Below, piece after piece: positions 16,183 through 26,264 of a stretch of DNA of 64,000 bases; the stretch's first letter is position 1, and each line of letters starts with the position of its first letter. The stretch is from Litoreibacter halocynthiae (GTDB lineage: Bacteria; Pseudomonadota; Alphaproteobacteria; Rhodobacterales; Rhodobacteraceae). The DNA lies in assembly GCF_004365635.1 (NCBI RefSeq), contig NZ_SOBH01000002.1:620001-684000 (forward strand), read 5' to 3'. Made by a program: the position numbers and the translations under genes. Below the pieces are notes generated by a model. That model searched no databases and was not told where the DNA came from. It worked only from the letters and a program-made list of their open reading frames with translations.

Positions 16183-17586
16183 TTATTGGGCGGCTTGCTC
16201 GAACACGGCATTCTCTTTTGGCAAGAACAGCTGGAACTCGGTCCCCTGCGCGTCAGATCGTGTCAAAGTAAGCGAGCCGCCGTGCCCGCGCGCCAGCTCC
16301 GCTGCAATGGCCAACCCCAAGCCGGTACCACCTTTCCGAACGCCGCCTTCAAAGGCCGTAAACAGATGCTCTCGCGCTTTTGGCGGCAATCCGGGGCCAT
16401 TGTCTGATACGGTCAGTCGCCACCCGTCGCTGGCCTCGTCAGCAAAAATCTCGATTATTCCGGGCTTGCCCGAGGCTTCCAGCGCCTGTCGCGCATTGCG
16501 TACGAGATTTCCAAGAATCCGGTAAATCTGTTCGGCGTCACAGCGCACCATCATATGCGCAGGGACATCCCAATCGAAACTGATGTCGCTGGTGGTGGAC
16601 AATTGCTCGCTTTTCAAAACATCTTCTACGATATCTTCGACCGCAGTCATGGCGAGCTTGGGCGGTGCCTCGTCGACGCGGCCGAATGCAAGCGTCCCTT
16701 CGCACAGATTGACCGCCCTGCTCAAAGAGTTCACCAGTTTCGGGGCCGAGCGTTGCACGGCGGGGTCCTCCGACCGCTCCATCCGGTCGGCCAGTAAAGT
16801 GGCCGTTGTCAAAATGTTGCGAAGGTCATGGCTAATTTTGGCCACGGCTCCACCCAGCTGCGCCAAACGTTCTTTTTGTTTGAGTGAGCCAGTCAGACGG
16901 TTCTGTAGCTCGGCCAGCGTATCCTCGGCCGCGCGTAACTCGGTGATAGATGACGAAGGCTGTATCACCCGCCGCGCATCCTCTGGCGCCTGCGCATAAG
17001 CTTCCATGGACGAGACCACGCGCTTGATCGGGCGCACCATGAAACGGCGCACTGCCAGAAACAACAATGCCGCAGAGATAATCGAGATGACGGCAGACAA
17101 AGCCAAAACCCTTAGTCCGTAGTCAATCATCGCCGTTCTAAGTGGCTCTTGCGGCATAGCAACTTCGATCAGCGAGCCTGCAGCACGGGTCGGTGAGCCA
17201 ATGACACGAATGACCCCTTCGGGCGGGTCAAACAACTGCTTCATCGCGCCTACAATCAGATACAATGCTGACGGATCGCGCAAATCCACCATGGTTGTCA
17301 CTGGTCCAGGGACAGGTGAAGACAACACCAACTGGCTGGCTGCGTCGCGACGCAGCACGACGTTATAGACGCCGGCATTGTCTAACAGCTCTTTCGCCAG
17401 ATCGGTCGTAATACCCTGATTTTGCGACGCCAGCACCGAGAGCGAAGCAATTTGAGACTTCTCCAACCTCGCCAAAAGGTAGTCCTGCCGGAACCGCGCC
17501 ACGGAAGGCACGAAAATTAAAACCTCCGCGATCATCACAAAGATGATCGTCAGCAAAAGAAACCGACCTGAGAGCGAATTAATCAA
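16183..17586 (-). CDS. Orphan membrane sensor histidine kinase
   Basis: A 467-residue sensor kinase. One helix at residues 8-25 and another near 155-175 enclose a periplasmic sensor of ~130 residues. A HAMP-like segment follows (RRFMVRPIKRVVSSME), then the dimerisation domain with H-box KISHDLRN and an ATPase domain with N-box NLVRNARQAL, G1 DNGPGLP and G2 GGTGLGLAIA. The start is TTG with GGAGG seven bases upstream. No response regulator gene lies beside it, so the partner is elsewhere and the stimulus is unknown. Confidence 0.88.
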   Translation of the reverse strand: MINSLSGRFLLLTIIFVMIAEVLIFVPSVARFRQDYLLARLEKSQIASLSVLASQNQGITTDLAKELLDNAGVYNVVLRRDAASQLVLSSPVPGPVTTMVDLRDPSALYLIVGAMKQLFDPPEGVIRVIGSPTRAAGSLIEVAMPQEPLRTAMIDYGLRVLALSAVISIISAALLFLAVRRFMVRPIKRVVSSMEAYAQAPEDARRVIQPSSSITELRAAEDTLAELQNRLTGSLKQKERLAQLGGAVAKISHDLRNILTTATLLADRMERSEDPAVQRSAPKLVNSLSRAVNLCEGTLAFGRVDEAPPKLAMTAVEDIVEDVLKSEQLSTTSDISFDWDVPAHMMVRCDAEQIYRILGNLVRNARQALEASGKPGIIEIFADEASDGWRLTVSDNGPGLPPKAREHLFTAFEGGVRKGGTGLGLAIAAELARGHGGSLTLTRSDAQGTEFQLFLPKENAVFEQAAQ

Positions 17587-17610
17587 ACACTTGCCTCCAC
17601 CGGGCGGGGT

Positions 17611-19029
17611 CTAGGGAATAAACTTTTGCACAAACCCAACAACTGTCTTCACCATATCGCTTTCAAATAGCCTTGGCGAGAAATAGGCACCCGCAGCCCG
17701 TTTGTTAACTTCTCCAAGCGTCGGATATGGGGCGACCATCCCCGCGATCTGGCTCATCTTCAGGTTATTGACCAGCGCGAGCGCCCAAACGCCAATCAAG
17801 TCGCCCGCGCTCGCCCCGACAATCGAGGCCCCGACGGGACGCCCCTTAACCACCATTACCTTTATCAAACCCGTGGTCTTTCCCTCGGCAATCGCGCGGT
17901 CGTTCTCGTGGAACGGAAAGCGGTAGACCTCGGCTTTATTGCCATGCTCTTCGCGCGCCTGCGCCTCTGTCAGGCCCACCTGCGCCAGTTCAGGATCGGT
18001 GTAGGTCGCCCAAGGGAGATGCCCTTGCTTGGCCTTCGATGGCAGTCCGAACAGGATGGAGCGGATCACCACACCGGCGTGATATCCGGCGACATGGGTG
18101 AATTGCAGCTGACCCGCAACATCACCAATCGCATAAATCTTCTTGTTGCTGGTCTTCATCGAGGCATCGACGTCGATCCCACGTCGGGAATACGCAACAC
18201 CCGCCTTTTCCAGATCCATGTCATTGACATTCGCGGCGCGGCCGACGGCCATCAGCAGGTGTGTGCCTTTGAACACGCGGCCATCCTTGGCCTTTACAGT
18301 TATGTCACCGGCCTTGCCTGAAATCTCTTCGGCCAGCGCGTCTTCTTCAATAACCATGCCCTCTTCGCGCATCCGGTCTAATACGATGGCCGCCAGCTCA
18401 GGGTCATCCTTCCCCATCGCCTTCATACCTTCGATCACCGTCACCTTGGACCCGAGACGCAAATGCGCTTGCGCCATTTCAATACCGATAGGGCCACCTC
18501 CCACGATCAACAGGTGCTCTGGCAGCTCGCGCAGGTCCCATAAGCTTTCATTGGTCAGGTAAGGCACGTTCTCCAGCCCCGGTATAGGCGGCACGAAGGG
18601 GGAGGAACCGGTGGCAATAACGATGCGGCGGGCCGTGATCTCGTTATCGCCCGCCTGTACAGTATTTTCTCCGGTGAAGCGCCCGCGCTCGCGGATCACA
18701 GTCACGCCCAGCCCCTCAAAACGCTCTTCACTATCCACCGGAGCAATCGTCGCGATGACGTTGTTCACGTGGTCCTTTGCCGCAGCATAGTCGACCTTGG
18801 GCTTTACATCCGCGACACCAAACTTCGCACCGTTCCGCAACGCATGGGCCTGCTTGCCCGCCGCGATCAGCGCTTTGGACGGCACACAGCCATAATTAAG
18901 ACAGTCGCCCCCCATCTTATGATCTTCCAACAGCACTACTTTGGCACCCATTTGCACGGCCCCTGCCGCGACGGACAACCCGCCAGACCCCGCGCCGATA
19001 ACCAACAGGTCAGTTTTGATCTTTTTCAT
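17611..19029 (-). CDS. FAD-dependent pyridine nucleotide-disulfide oxidoreductase
   Basis: A 472-residue class I flavoprotein related to dihydrolipoamide dehydrogenase and mercuric reductase. It has the FAD-binding GAGSGGLS, redox-active GGDCLNYGCVPSKA (CxxxxC), the NAD(P)-binding GGGPIGIEMAQ, the second FAD motif YAIGDVAG and a dimerisation domain. It lacks the C-terminal Cys pair and N-terminal HMA domain of true mercuric reductases, so the substrate is open. The start at 19029 (MKKIKTD) has AGAAGG upstream. It follows the TVP38-family gene by two bases; this pairing recurs in proteobacteria, but what couples the two is unknown. Confidence 0.88.
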   Translation of the reverse strand: MKKIKTDLLVIGAGSGGLSVAAGAVQMGAKVVLLEDHKMGGDCLNYGCVPSKALIAAGKQAHALRNGAKFGVADVKPKVDYAAAKDHVNNVIATIAPVDSEERFEGLGVTVIRERGRFTGENTVQAGDNEITARRIVIATGSSPFVPPIPGLENVPYLTNESLWDLRELPEHLLIVGGGPIGIEMAQAHLRLGSKVTVIEGMKAMGKDDPELAAIVLDRMREEGMVIEEDALAEEISGKAGDITVKAKDGRVFKGTHLLMAVGRAANVNDMDLEKAGVAYSRRGIDVDASMKTSNKKIYAIGDVAGQLQFTHVAGYHAGVVIRSILFGLPSKAKQGHLPWATYTDPELAQVGLTEAQAREEHGNKAEVYRFPFHENDRAIAEGKTTGLIKVMVVKGRPVGASIVGASAGDLIGVWALALVNNLKMSQIAGMVAPYPTLGEVNKRAAGAYFSPRLFESDMVKTVVGFVQKFIP

Positions 19030-19031
19030 GT

Positions 19032-19766
19032 TCAAATACCTTCTTTGCCACGCAGGGCTTTCAAAGCGACCGGCAGCAGCGCCAACGCGCATAGCCCGAG
19101 GATTGGCAGTAGAATGTGGGGCTCGAAGATAATGCCCAGATTCGGGGTTTCACCCCGCTCGAAGACTTCACCCAAGCCCGCCCCCACGGAAGTGTAGACG
19201 ATCGAGCCAGGAATGATCCCGAAGAAAGTTGAAATCACGAAGCGGCGCAGTGGTACATCCACCAGTGCCGGCACCAGATTGGCCACGAAAAACGGGACAG
19301 CAGGCACCAGCCGGATCAAAAACAAGACAGACCACTGGTTTTCGTCAATGCCATCCTTGATCCGCTTGACCATGCCATCGCTGCTTTCCATCTTGGCCGC
19401 GAGCTTGTCCCCAAAGCCCATGCGCGCAGCCGAGAAGATCATCGTCGCACCGATCGTCGCACCGATAATATTGTATAGAAAGCCCGGGAAAGTCGCGAAC
19501 AAGAAGCCCCCGGTCAGGGTGGCAATCGCTGCGCCGGGAAGGGAAAACGCGACGATAACCACATAAATGGCGATGAAGCCGAGCACCGCCAGAAGGTAGT
19601 TGGCGTCGCGAAAGGCTATCAGCGCCTCCCGGTTGTCGCGCAACGCGTCAAAGCTGAGGTAATCGCGCAGTGTTATCGCCCCCAGCGCGGCGACGGCGAC
19701 GATAATTAGAATCGGCAGCTTCTTTCGAAGGCCCGACATTTCGGTATGTGTCATCATGTCCGCCAT
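19032..19766 (-). CDS. TVP38/TMEM64 family (DedA-superfamily) membrane protein
   Basis: A 244-residue inner-membrane protein with about six hydrophobic helices. It carries the VTT/SNARE-associated core: FSLPGAAIATLTGGFLFA followed by NIIGATIGATMIFSAARMG, and RLVPAVPFFVANLVPAL, a re-entrant-loop motif of the family. Members are proposed lipid scramblase-like or transport proteins; no specific substrate can be assigned. Operon with the downstream oxidoreductase. Confidence 0.87.
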   Translation of the reverse strand: MADMMTHTEMSGLRKKLPILIIVAVAALGAITLRDYLSFDALRDNREALIAFRDANYLLAVLGFIAIYVVIVAFSLPGAAIATLTGGFLFATFPGFLYNIIGATIGATMIFSAARMGFGDKLAAKMESSDGMVKRIKDGIDENQWSVLFLIRLVPAVPFFVANLVPALVDVPLRRFVISTFFGIIPGSIVYTSVGAGLGEVFERGETPNLGIIFEPHILLPILGLCALALLPVALKALRGKEGI

Positions 19767-19944
19767 GTGTTCCGGATTTCTGAAGTGTAAGTTGCTATGG
19801 TATTGGGCGAAAAGCGGCGAATAGGATACTCCTGCTCACGGGTGCTTGATCAAGGGTGATGAAAATACACCCCTGATGGCTATTTAACGCGACGTAGGTT
19901 ACAACTTGGTCCTGAATTGTTGCAAAAAGGGGCAGGTTTGCCCG

Positions 19945-19973
19945 TTGACGCAGAACGCAGGGCTGTCTATGAC
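19945..19973 (+). promoter_or_regulatory. Predicted promoter of rpmH-rnpA-yidD
   Basis: TTGACG (19945-19950), a 17-base spacer and TATGAC (19968-19973) lie about 70 bases upstream of the rpmH start in a 275-base gap. Box quality and spacing fit a housekeeping sigma-70 promoter. Confidence 0.6.
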
Positions 19974-20041
19974 GCAGGCTCTGAACACAAAAGGGTTCGA
20001 ATCCATAGAGGATTTGCCCCCGATCCGCAGGAGCCTCGCTC

Positions 20042-20179
20042 ATGAGCAAACGTACATTCCAACCGTCGAACCTGGTTCGCAAGCACCGCCACGGCTTCCG
20101 TGCGCGTATGGCAACCAAAGCTGGCCGTAAAATCCTGAACGCGCGTCGCGCGAAAGGCCGGACGAAGCTGAGCGCGTAA
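20042..20179 (+). CDS. rpmH: Ribosomal protein L34
   Basis: A 45-residue, very basic protein beginning [20 protein letters not shown] and ending in the usual KGRTKLSA, a full match to L34 of the 50S subunit. The start has GCAGGAG upstream. It is the first gene of the rpmH-rnpA-yidD unit usual near yidC in alphaproteobacteria. Confidence 0.98.
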   Translation: MSKRTFQPSNLVRKHRHGFRARMATKAGRKILNARRAKGRTKLSA

Positions 20180-20224
20180 GCGCCCTCCTTCTTCCTTTTG
20201 ACCTAGATGCCGCCGGAGGCCCAC

Positions 20225-20605
20225 GTGACAGGACAAGACGTCCGCGTCGCGGACACGCCACCGGCGGCTTCCGTTCGTCTGGAGGTCATGCGCAAACGCG
20301 CCGACTTCCTGCGCGCCGCCCGTGCCAAACGCTCAGGCCAGCCGGGGTTTCTGCTGCAAGCCCGTGCTCGCGACGATGATAGCGCGCCCCGCGTTGGCTA
20401 CACCTGCTCCAAGAAAATCGGCAATGCCGTCGCACGCAATCGCGCAAAACGACGCCTTCGCGAAGTCGCGCGATTGGTCTTGGGTGCGGAGGCCAAGCAG
20501 GGCTGGGACTATGTTCTTGTTGGCCGCCCGAACGAAACGATCACGCGCCCCTTTGGTCAACTGGTTGCCGACCTGAAGCGCGCTGTCGCCAAGGTTCACG
20601 CATGA
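20225..20605 (+). CDS. rnpA: Ribonuclease P protein component
   Basis: Protein cofactor of RNase P, which removes tRNA 5' leaders. The family core is clear: [39 protein letters not shown] (the RNR motif) and a C-terminal helix. The start is taken as GTG at 20225, which has GGAGG seven bases upstream; an in-frame ATG at 20207 lacks a site of that quality. About 126 residues. The stop overlaps the yidD start (ATGA). Confidence 0.95.
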   Translation: MTGQDVRVADTPPAASVRLEVMRKRADFLRAARAKRSGQPGFLLQARARDDDSAPRVGYTCSKKIGNAVARNRAKRRLREVARLVLGAEAKQGWDYVLVGRPNETITRPFGQLVADLKRAVAKVHA

Positions 20606-20823
20606 CCCCGCTGGCGTGGATTTGCGCACTTCCAGTGCGTGGCTACCGCGCGGTGTTCAGCCCATGGGTCGGCCATAACTGTCGCTACGACCCCACCTGT
20701 TCCGCCTATGCCCTCGAAGCGCTTAAGAAACACGGCGGCATCAAAGGGTCGTGGATGGCGGCAAAACGGATTGCCCGCTGCAACCCTTGGGGTGGCATGG
20801 GTGTGGACGACGTGCCCGACTAG
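20602..20823 (+). CDS. yidD: Membrane protein insertion efficiency factor YidD
   Basis: A 73-residue protein with the family pattern [20 protein letters not shown] and [11 protein letters not shown]: conserved Cys residues and an amphipathic helix that associates with the inner membrane and aids YidC-dependent insertion. It overlaps rnpA by four bases. Its stop codon shares a CTAG palindrome with the stop of the convergent hydrolase gene. Confidence 0.95.
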   Translation: MTPLAWICALPVRGYRAVFSPWVGHNCRYDPTCSAYALEALKKHGGIKGSWMAAKRIARCNPWGGMGVDDVPD

Positions 20824-21746
20824 GGCTTCAAGGCAAGCGTCCCAAGATTAGTGCGCGTTCTGGTGGGCAGCCCGTCTGCGGCGCCCCCTGCTATCGTCAA
20901 GGACGCGTCTTCAAAAAACCGCGTGTCCTCGAACCACCACCGGTGCGAATAGAGTTGTTCCGCTGTGTTGTTCGGAAAACCCGGTTTTATATGCCGATAC
21001 CGCTCGGTGGCATACACATCAATATGCTCTCCAAAGACCAGATCAGGCATCCCGCTCAAGCCAACCCTCGGCTTGCCGTGGTAGGCCACTGCCAAGGTCA
21101 GAACTTCGTCATCATTCGAGTAATAGTTCGTGAGCCTTTTCGCGTGGTGACGCAGCACCAAAGCTCCGGCGGTCCCCTTCTCGAAATCCCGCCGATGGGC
21201 ATCACCCGACGCCAGTAGTATCTGGTCCACTTTCCACGCCCCTGTGCCTGGACCATTCGTATCCCCGAAGCGCGCAAATCCATCTAGCGTTATGAAAGCA
21301 CCCATCGAGTGGCACATAAGGTGCACGCGTGGTTTCCACGTCGATTCCAGCATGGGCAATATGCCACCCTCCACCAGATATTTCCCCACCTTGCCCGCCA
21401 TCCGCAAGTCTCTGCCGTATGCGCTGGTCTTCCCGCGGCTTGGCCAGTCAAAGGAAATCACAGCCCCGCTGTAGCCCTGCCCCCGCAATCCGTCTTCAAT
21501 CAACTTGTGTCGCGCAAGCATATCGCGCTGCTTGGTGTTGAAGCCATGCACATAAATCAACACGTCGTCACTCTGGGGCTCGGCCCGCGCGGCAGCTACG
21601 AAGGCATCGCGATCCAGCAGATGAGACGACCACTTGCCGTCCGGTCGCTGGCCTTGCACCGAAACGTAGCGGGTCAAACTGGACATGTTGTTGGTGAAGG
21701 TGTTGGTCTTTGTATTCAACGCGCGGCGAGAGAAAAATAAAGTCAT
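20820..21746 (-). CDS. Alpha/beta hydrolase (DUF900-like)
   Basis: A 308-residue serine-hydrolase-like protein. An oxyanion strand [14 protein letters not shown] is followed by the nucleophile elbow CHSMGAF, and a C-terminal His (HRWWFED) may complete the triad. The layout matches the DUF900 esterase-like family; the substrate is unknown. The start is the ATG at 21746 with GGAGG five bases upstream; an upstream in-frame TTG overlaps that site. It is inserted, in reverse orientation, between yidD and the yidC unit. Confidence 0.8.
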   Translation of the reverse strand: MTLFFSRRALNTKTNTFTNNMSSLTRYVSVQGQRPDGKWSSHLLDRDAFVAAARAEPQSDDVLIYVHGFNTKQRDMLARHKLIEDGLRGQGYSGAVISFDWPSRGKTSAYGRDLRMAGKVGKYLVEGGILPMLESTWKPRVHLMCHSMGAFITLDGFARFGDTNGPGTGAWKVDQILLASGDAHRRDFEKGTAGALVLRHHAKRLTNYYSNDDEVLTLAVAYHGKPRVGLSGMPDLVFGEHIDVYATERYRHIKPGFPNNTAEQLYSHRWWFEDTRFFEDASLTIAGGAADGLPTRTRTNLGTLALKP

Positions 21747-21864
21747 TGCGCCCTCCAAATCTCAGCCAAGCTTAGCATCACAGGCGGCAAACTCAAAAAA
21801 CTCTGCCCCTTCAGTCATACAGATGCATCTTCCTTTGGCTTCGCCCTCGCCCTATAAGCACGCC

Positions 21865-22755
21865 ATGCTGGACAAACCTGACACCCCCGCCGAGCCGTTG
21901 GACGACATTCACGCGCTGTTTCACGGCGCGCCATCGACCACCGAGTTCAAAAAGTTGCGCAAGCGCATCATCCGCGACACGCGTCAGGCCATCAACGATT
22001 TTGGCATGGTTGAACGCGGCGCCAAATGGCTGGTCTGCCTGTCCGGCGGCAAGGACAGCTACACCCTACTTGCCGCGTTGACCGAGCTGCAATGGCGCGG
22101 ACTTCTTCCTGTCGAGATTCTCGCCTGCAATCTGGATCAGGGACAGCCCAACTTCCCAGCAACCGTACTGCCTGAATTCCTTGAAAAGATGGGTGTTCCG
22201 CACCGCATCGAATATCAAGACACCTACTCCATCGTGAAGGACAAGGTGCCGGCGGGCCGAACTTACTGCGCCCTTTGCTCTCGGCTGCGTCGCGGTAATC
22301 TCTACCGTATCGCACGGGAGGAAGGCTGCTCCGCTGTGGTCCTCGGCCACCATCGCGACGACATACTGGAGACCTTCTTTCTCAACCTGTTTCACGGCTC
22401 ACGCTTGTCAGCGATGCCGCCGAAATTATTGAACGAGGAAGGCGACGTCTTCGTCTACCGCCCGCTCGCTTATATCTCCGAGGCCGACTGCGAACGGTTT
22501 GCGCGCGACATGAACTACCCGATCATCCCGTGCGATTTATGTGGCTCACAAGACGGCTTGCAGCGTCAGAACATCAAGCAAATGCTGGATGCTTGGGAGC
22601 AGAAATCACCTGGTCGTCGACAAAAAATGTTCCGCGCGCTGACCAATACAAACCCTTCTCACTTGCTGGACCCAAGCCTGTTCGACTTTGCAGGTCTTAT
22701 CCGCGATCCGGTAAAACTTGAGCAAAACCCTCCGGACTTGCTGTCCGACAGTTAA
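21865..22755 (+). CDS. ttcA: tRNA 2-thiocytidine(32) synthetase TtcA
   Basis: Cytosolic enzyme that thiolates C32 of certain tRNAs with ATP and an iron-sulfur cluster. It has the PP-loop [12 protein letters not shown] and the two CxxC motifs that bind the cluster ([11 protein letters not shown] and CDLCGSQ), plus [12 protein letters not shown]. 296 residues from the ATG at 21865 agrees with the usual length. The frame is open further upstream, but that part has no family similarity. Confidence 0.93.
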   Translation: MLDKPDTPAEPLDDIHALFHGAPSTTEFKKLRKRIIRDTRQAINDFGMVERGAKWLVCLSGGKDSYTLLAALTELQWRGLLPVEILACNLDQGQPNFPATVLPEFLEKMGVPHRIEYQDTYSIVKDKVPAGRTYCALCSRLRRGNLYRIAREEGCSAVVLGHHRDDILETFFLNLFHGSRLSAMPPKLLNEEGDVFVYRPLAYISEADCERFARDMNYPIIPCDLCGSQDGLQRQNIKQMLDAWEQKSPGRRQKMFRALTNTNPSHLLDPSLFDFAGLIRDPVKLEQNPPDLLSDS

Positions 22756-22812
22756 CACGCTGAAAAGTATGCGTGCCTAGGCTCCCCTTGTTCGAATGCG
22801 AAAGGGTGAGCG

Positions 22813-24318
22813 ATGGATCGCGTATGGGTACGGCAATTATTTAAATCTGGGGCACGGATACGGATCGGCCTTGCGAGCCTGCCAGTGCTGGCGGGATTAC
22901 TTTACGCAACAGAGCAGTGGCACATGCTCGTGCTTGTCTGCTTCGCCCTTCCTGTTGTGCTTCTTGGGTTTCAATCCAGGCCTGTCGGCCCCTACCGGAC
23001 CCAATTGCGAGCGGGAGGAGAGGCCGATATCGACGCGGCTCTCGAAGCGGCACTTGCCCAATCTGACAGCAATTACCGCTGCGCATCGGTCATGCTGGAA
23101 TTGGACGAGGTGGAGACCTTGCGGGACACATGGGGCCTCGAGGGTGTCGAAGTCATCATGTCCACGGTGACCGACAGGCTATGCTCGGTACTGCGCACCT
23201 CTGATGTCATCGTTCAATTGGACACCAACCGATTTGCGATTTCATTGCCCAGTATCCGCGCGCCGGAACTCGGGGCTGTAATCTCTTTGATAGAACGTCT
23301 TCAGAAAACTGCGCGCGCAGCCATATCAATTGATCATGCGCATGCCTACGTCACTTTAAGCGCAGGGTTTTGCCTGGAAACGCGCGCGCCGGATCGCTCG
23401 GCGCGTTCCCTACGCCATTCAGCCCACATGGCGCTGTTTGAGGCAAAGTCCCAAGGCGTTGAAAACTCAAGAGGGTTTTCAGCAAACACACCTGACCTCA
23501 GAGAGGGAAAAAACGGGCAAAGTGAGGTGGTCAAAGCGCTGCAAAACGGCCAGATCGTTGCATGGTTCCAGCCACAACTGTCCACTGACACCGGCTTGGT
23601 CACTGGCTTTGAGGCTTTGGCGCGGTGGGAGCATCCAACACGCGGTGTGGTCGCACCCATCGAATTTCTATCCGACCTGGAAGCGGCTCATGCAATGGAG
23701 CTGCTGAGCGAAACCATGCTTCAGCACGCCTTGCGCGCGCTACGTGCTTGGGATGTCGCCGGGCACAAAGTGCCTTCGGTCGCGGTAAATTTCTCGACAC
23801 AGGACTTACGAAATCCCAGCTTGATTGAGCGGATCAAATGGGATGTGGACCGGTTTGAAATGGACCCTGCCCGCTTGGTCATTGAAATCTTGGAAACCGT
23901 GGTGTCTGAGAGTGACGATGACATTATCACACGCAACATCAGGGCGTTAGGCGACCAAGGATATCGCATTGATCTGGATGATTTCGGCACCGGACACGCG
24001 TCACTCGCCAATATCCGGCGCTTTGCAGTGGACCGCATCAAAATCGACCGTTCTTTCATCACACACGCAGACGATGATCCAGAACAGCAACGCATGATCA
24101 ACGCTATCATCAGCATGGCAGAACAGATGGGAATCGACACACTGGCCGAAGGCGTAGAAACCATAGGAGAGAAAAGCATTCTGTCACAGCTTGGCTGTAC
24201 GCATATGCAGGGTTACGCAATCGCCCGCCCGATGCCGTTTGATCAAACACTGATTTGGCTCGCCGAGCACAAATCCCATCTATCCAAAACCAGCTACTTT
24301 CCCCGCCGCACAGGGTAG
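22813..24318 (+). CDS. EAL-domain cyclic-di-GMP phosphodiesterase with degenerate GGDEF
   Basis: A 501-residue membrane protein. Two hydrophobic helices lie within residues 18-50. Residues ~85-220 form a GGDEF-like domain in which the signature is replaced by LDTNRF, so cyclase activity is not expected. Residues ~240-490 are an EAL domain with the catalytic set retained: GFEALARW, EILET, DDFGTG, KIDRSF, AEGVET and the end QGYAIARPMP. It most likely hydrolyses c-di-GMP at the membrane, with the degenerate GGDEF as a possible GTP-sensing module. AGGGTGAG precedes the ATG. Confidence 0.9.
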   Translation: MDRVWVRQLFKSGARIRIGLASLPVLAGLLYATEQWHMLVLVCFALPVVLLGFQSRPVGPYRTQLRAGGEADIDAALEAALAQSDSNYRCASVMLELDEVETLRDTWGLEGVEVIMSTVTDRLCSVLRTSDVIVQLDTNRFAISLPSIRAPELGAVISLIERLQKTARAAISIDHAHAYVTLSAGFCLETRAPDRSARSLRHSAHMALFEAKSQGVENSRGFSANTPDLREGKNGQSEVVKALQNGQIVAWFQPQLSTDTGLVTGFEALARWEHPTRGVVAPIEFLSDLEAAHAMELLSETMLQHALRALRAWDVAGHKVPSVAVNFSTQDLRNPSLIERIKWDVDRFEMDPARLVIEILETVVSESDDDIITRNIRALGDQGYRIDLDDFGTGHASLANIRRFAVDRIKIDRSFITHADDDPEQQRMINAIISMAEQMGIDTLAEGVETIGEKSILSQLGCTHMQGYAIARPMPFDQTLIWLAEHKSHLSKTSYFPRRTG

Positions 24319-24443
24319 CAATGCCGATATATCAACCGCGATTATAAGTCCAAAAACACGGCATTTAGGCCAATACCGCTTGACCTTTCGGTTCCCAGCC
24401 TATTGAACCGGCCTGACTTAAAATGACAGGTGGCGGCCCCCTA

Positions 24444-26264
24444 ATGGACGATCAAAACAAGAACCTCATTCTTGCAACTGCGCTCAGCTTTTTGGTGATC
24501 CTAGGGTGGTTTTTCTTCTTCCCGCCGGAAGAGGCCACGGTTGATCCAAATGCGACGCCTACCGCCGTTGTGCAATCCGACGGCTCGGCGGTGCTTCCGC
24601 CCGCGTCCACCGCGCCCGCGGTTGCCCCTGTTTCTGTGGCTGCGACCCGCGCGACCACGTTGGCCGAAAACACCCGCCTGAAAATCGAATCCCCAAGTCT
24701 AAGCGGCTCCATCTCGCTCACCGGCGGTCGCCTTGATGATTTGTCGCTGTCGACCTATCGCGAGACGCTGGAGGCTGATTCCGAGAACGTAACTCTGCTA
24801 TCGCCCGTCGGAACAGAAAACGCCTATTACGCGCTCTATGGATGGGCGCCTTCCGGCGCGCTGACCTACGAGCAAGTGCCTGGCGCCAACACACAATGGG
24901 CCCTTACCGAAGGTGAAACCCTCGCCCCCGGCGCCCCCGTCACCCTGACATGGGATAACGGCGCAGGCTTGATTTTCAGCCGTGTCTTCTCTGTTGATGA
25001 AAACTTCATGTTCACCGTCACCCAGAAGGTCGAAAACGCCACTGGCACCGCGCAACGCATCCAGCCTTATGGCATCGTTGCCCGCCACGGCGAGCCCGAC
25101 ATCCAGCCGTTCTTCATCGCGCACGAGGGCGTGGTTGTAATGGCGGACGGTGTGTTGGCTGAAATCGACTACGATGACATGCCGGAGTTCCCGACCATCG
25201 CCCGCGAAGCCGCGAACGCGGAAGTGACCGAAGTCGGTGCAAATGGCTGGGTTGGATTTGCCGATAAATACTGGATGACAACGCTCATTCCGGACGGCAC
25301 AACGCCGTTCACATCGGTGGTTAAATATGTTCCCGGTGCGGATATCTACCAAACCGAAGCCCGCCTTCAGCCGGTCGACATCGCTGCAGGTGCCACTGCT
25401 GAAGTGACGACCCGCCTGTTCGCTGGTGCGAAGGAATGGGAAGAAATCAAGGCGTATGAGGCCGACGGAGTATATAACTTTATCGACAGTATCGACTGGG
25501 GTTGGTTCTTCTTCCTTACCAAGCCGATTTTCGCGGTGCTGCACTGGCTCAATACCATCATCGGCAACATGGGCTGGTCAATCATCGCCCTGACGCTGCT
25601 GATCAAGGCCCTGCTCTTCCCGCTGGCTTATAAATCCTACGTCTCGATGGCGAAGATGAAAGAACTTCAGCCGCAAATGGAGAAAATCAAGGAGAAGGCC
25701 GGCGACGATCGCCAGAAACTCCAGCAGGAGATGATGGAGCTTTACAAAAAGGAGAAGGTAAACCCGGCCGCCGGTTGTTTGCCGATCTTGCTGCAAATCC
25801 CGATCTTTTTCTCACTCTACAAGGTGATCTTCAACACAATCGAACTGCGCCATGCTCCATGGATCGGCTGGATCCGCGACTTGTCCGCTCCCGATCCTTC
25901 ATCGATCCTGAACCTTTTCGGCGCGCTGCCTTACGCGACACCAGAGCCGGGTTCGATCTTCTTCATCTTCTCGCTAGGTGTGCTGCCGATCATCCTCGGC
26001 ATCTCCATGTGGCTACAACAGAAACTGAACCCAGCTCCCGCTGACGCAACACAAGCAATGATCTTTGCTTGGATGCCTTGGGTGTTCATGTTCATGCTGG
26101 GCAGCTTTGCGTCCGGTCTGGTCATCTACTGGATCGCAAACAACGTGATCACATTCACCCAGCAATATACCATCATGCGCACGCAGGGGTATAAGCCGGA
26201 TGTGTTCGGAAATATTATCTCTGGCTTCAAGCGGGACAAAAAACCGACGAGTGAGAAAAAGTGA
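24444..26264 (+). CDS. yidC: Membrane protein insertase YidC
   Basis: Inner-membrane insertase working with or without Sec. The 606-residue protein has an N-terminal helix (NLILATALSFLVILGWFFFF), a large periplasmic domain (residues ~60-345) and the conserved five-helix core: GWSIIALTLLIKALLFPL with the hydrophilic-groove Arg replaced by Lys in this segment, then PAAGCLPILLQIPIFFSLYKV and SGLVIYWIANN. The start at 24444 gives the typical MDDQNKN N-terminus; an in-frame ATG at 24423 is less likely. The stop overlaps the MOSC gene start. Confidence 0.97.
   Translation: MDDQNKNLILATALSFLVILGWFFFFPPEEATVDPNATPTAVVQSDGSAVLPPASTAPAVAPVSVAATRATTLAENTRLKIESPSLSGSISLTGGRLDDLSLSTYRETLEADSENVTLLSPVGTENAYYALYGWAPSGALTYEQVPGANTQWALTEGETLAPGAPVTLTWDNGAGLIFSRVFSVDENFMFTVTQKVENATGTAQRIQPYGIVARHGEPDIQPFFIAHEGVVVMADGVLAEIDYDDMPEFPTIAREAANAEVTEVGANGWVGFADKYWMTTLIPDGTTPFTSVVKYVPGADIYQTEARLQPVDIAAGATAEVTTRLFAGAKEWEEIKAYEADGVYNFIDSIDWGWFFFLTKPIFAVLHWLNTIIGNMGWSIIALTLLIKALLFPLAYKSYVSMAKMKELQPQMEKIKEKAGDDRQKLQQEMMELYKKEKVNPAAGCLPILLQIPIFFSLYKVIFNTIELRHAPWIGWIRDLSAPDPSSILNLFGALPYATPEPGSIFFIFSLGVLPIILGISMWLQQKLNPAPADATQAMIFAWMPWVFMFMLGSFASGLVIYWIANNVITFTQQYTIMRTQGYKPDVFGNIISGFKRDKKPTSEKK

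Noticed and set aside
16110-16211. Longer start of the small membrane protein gene
   Set aside because: It overlaps the histidine kinase gene; the inner ATG has a strong GGGAGGAG directly upstream.
19990-20025. T-arm-like GGGTTCGAATCC upstream of rpmH
   Set aside because: No acceptor, D or anticodon stems can be built around it; a chance match.
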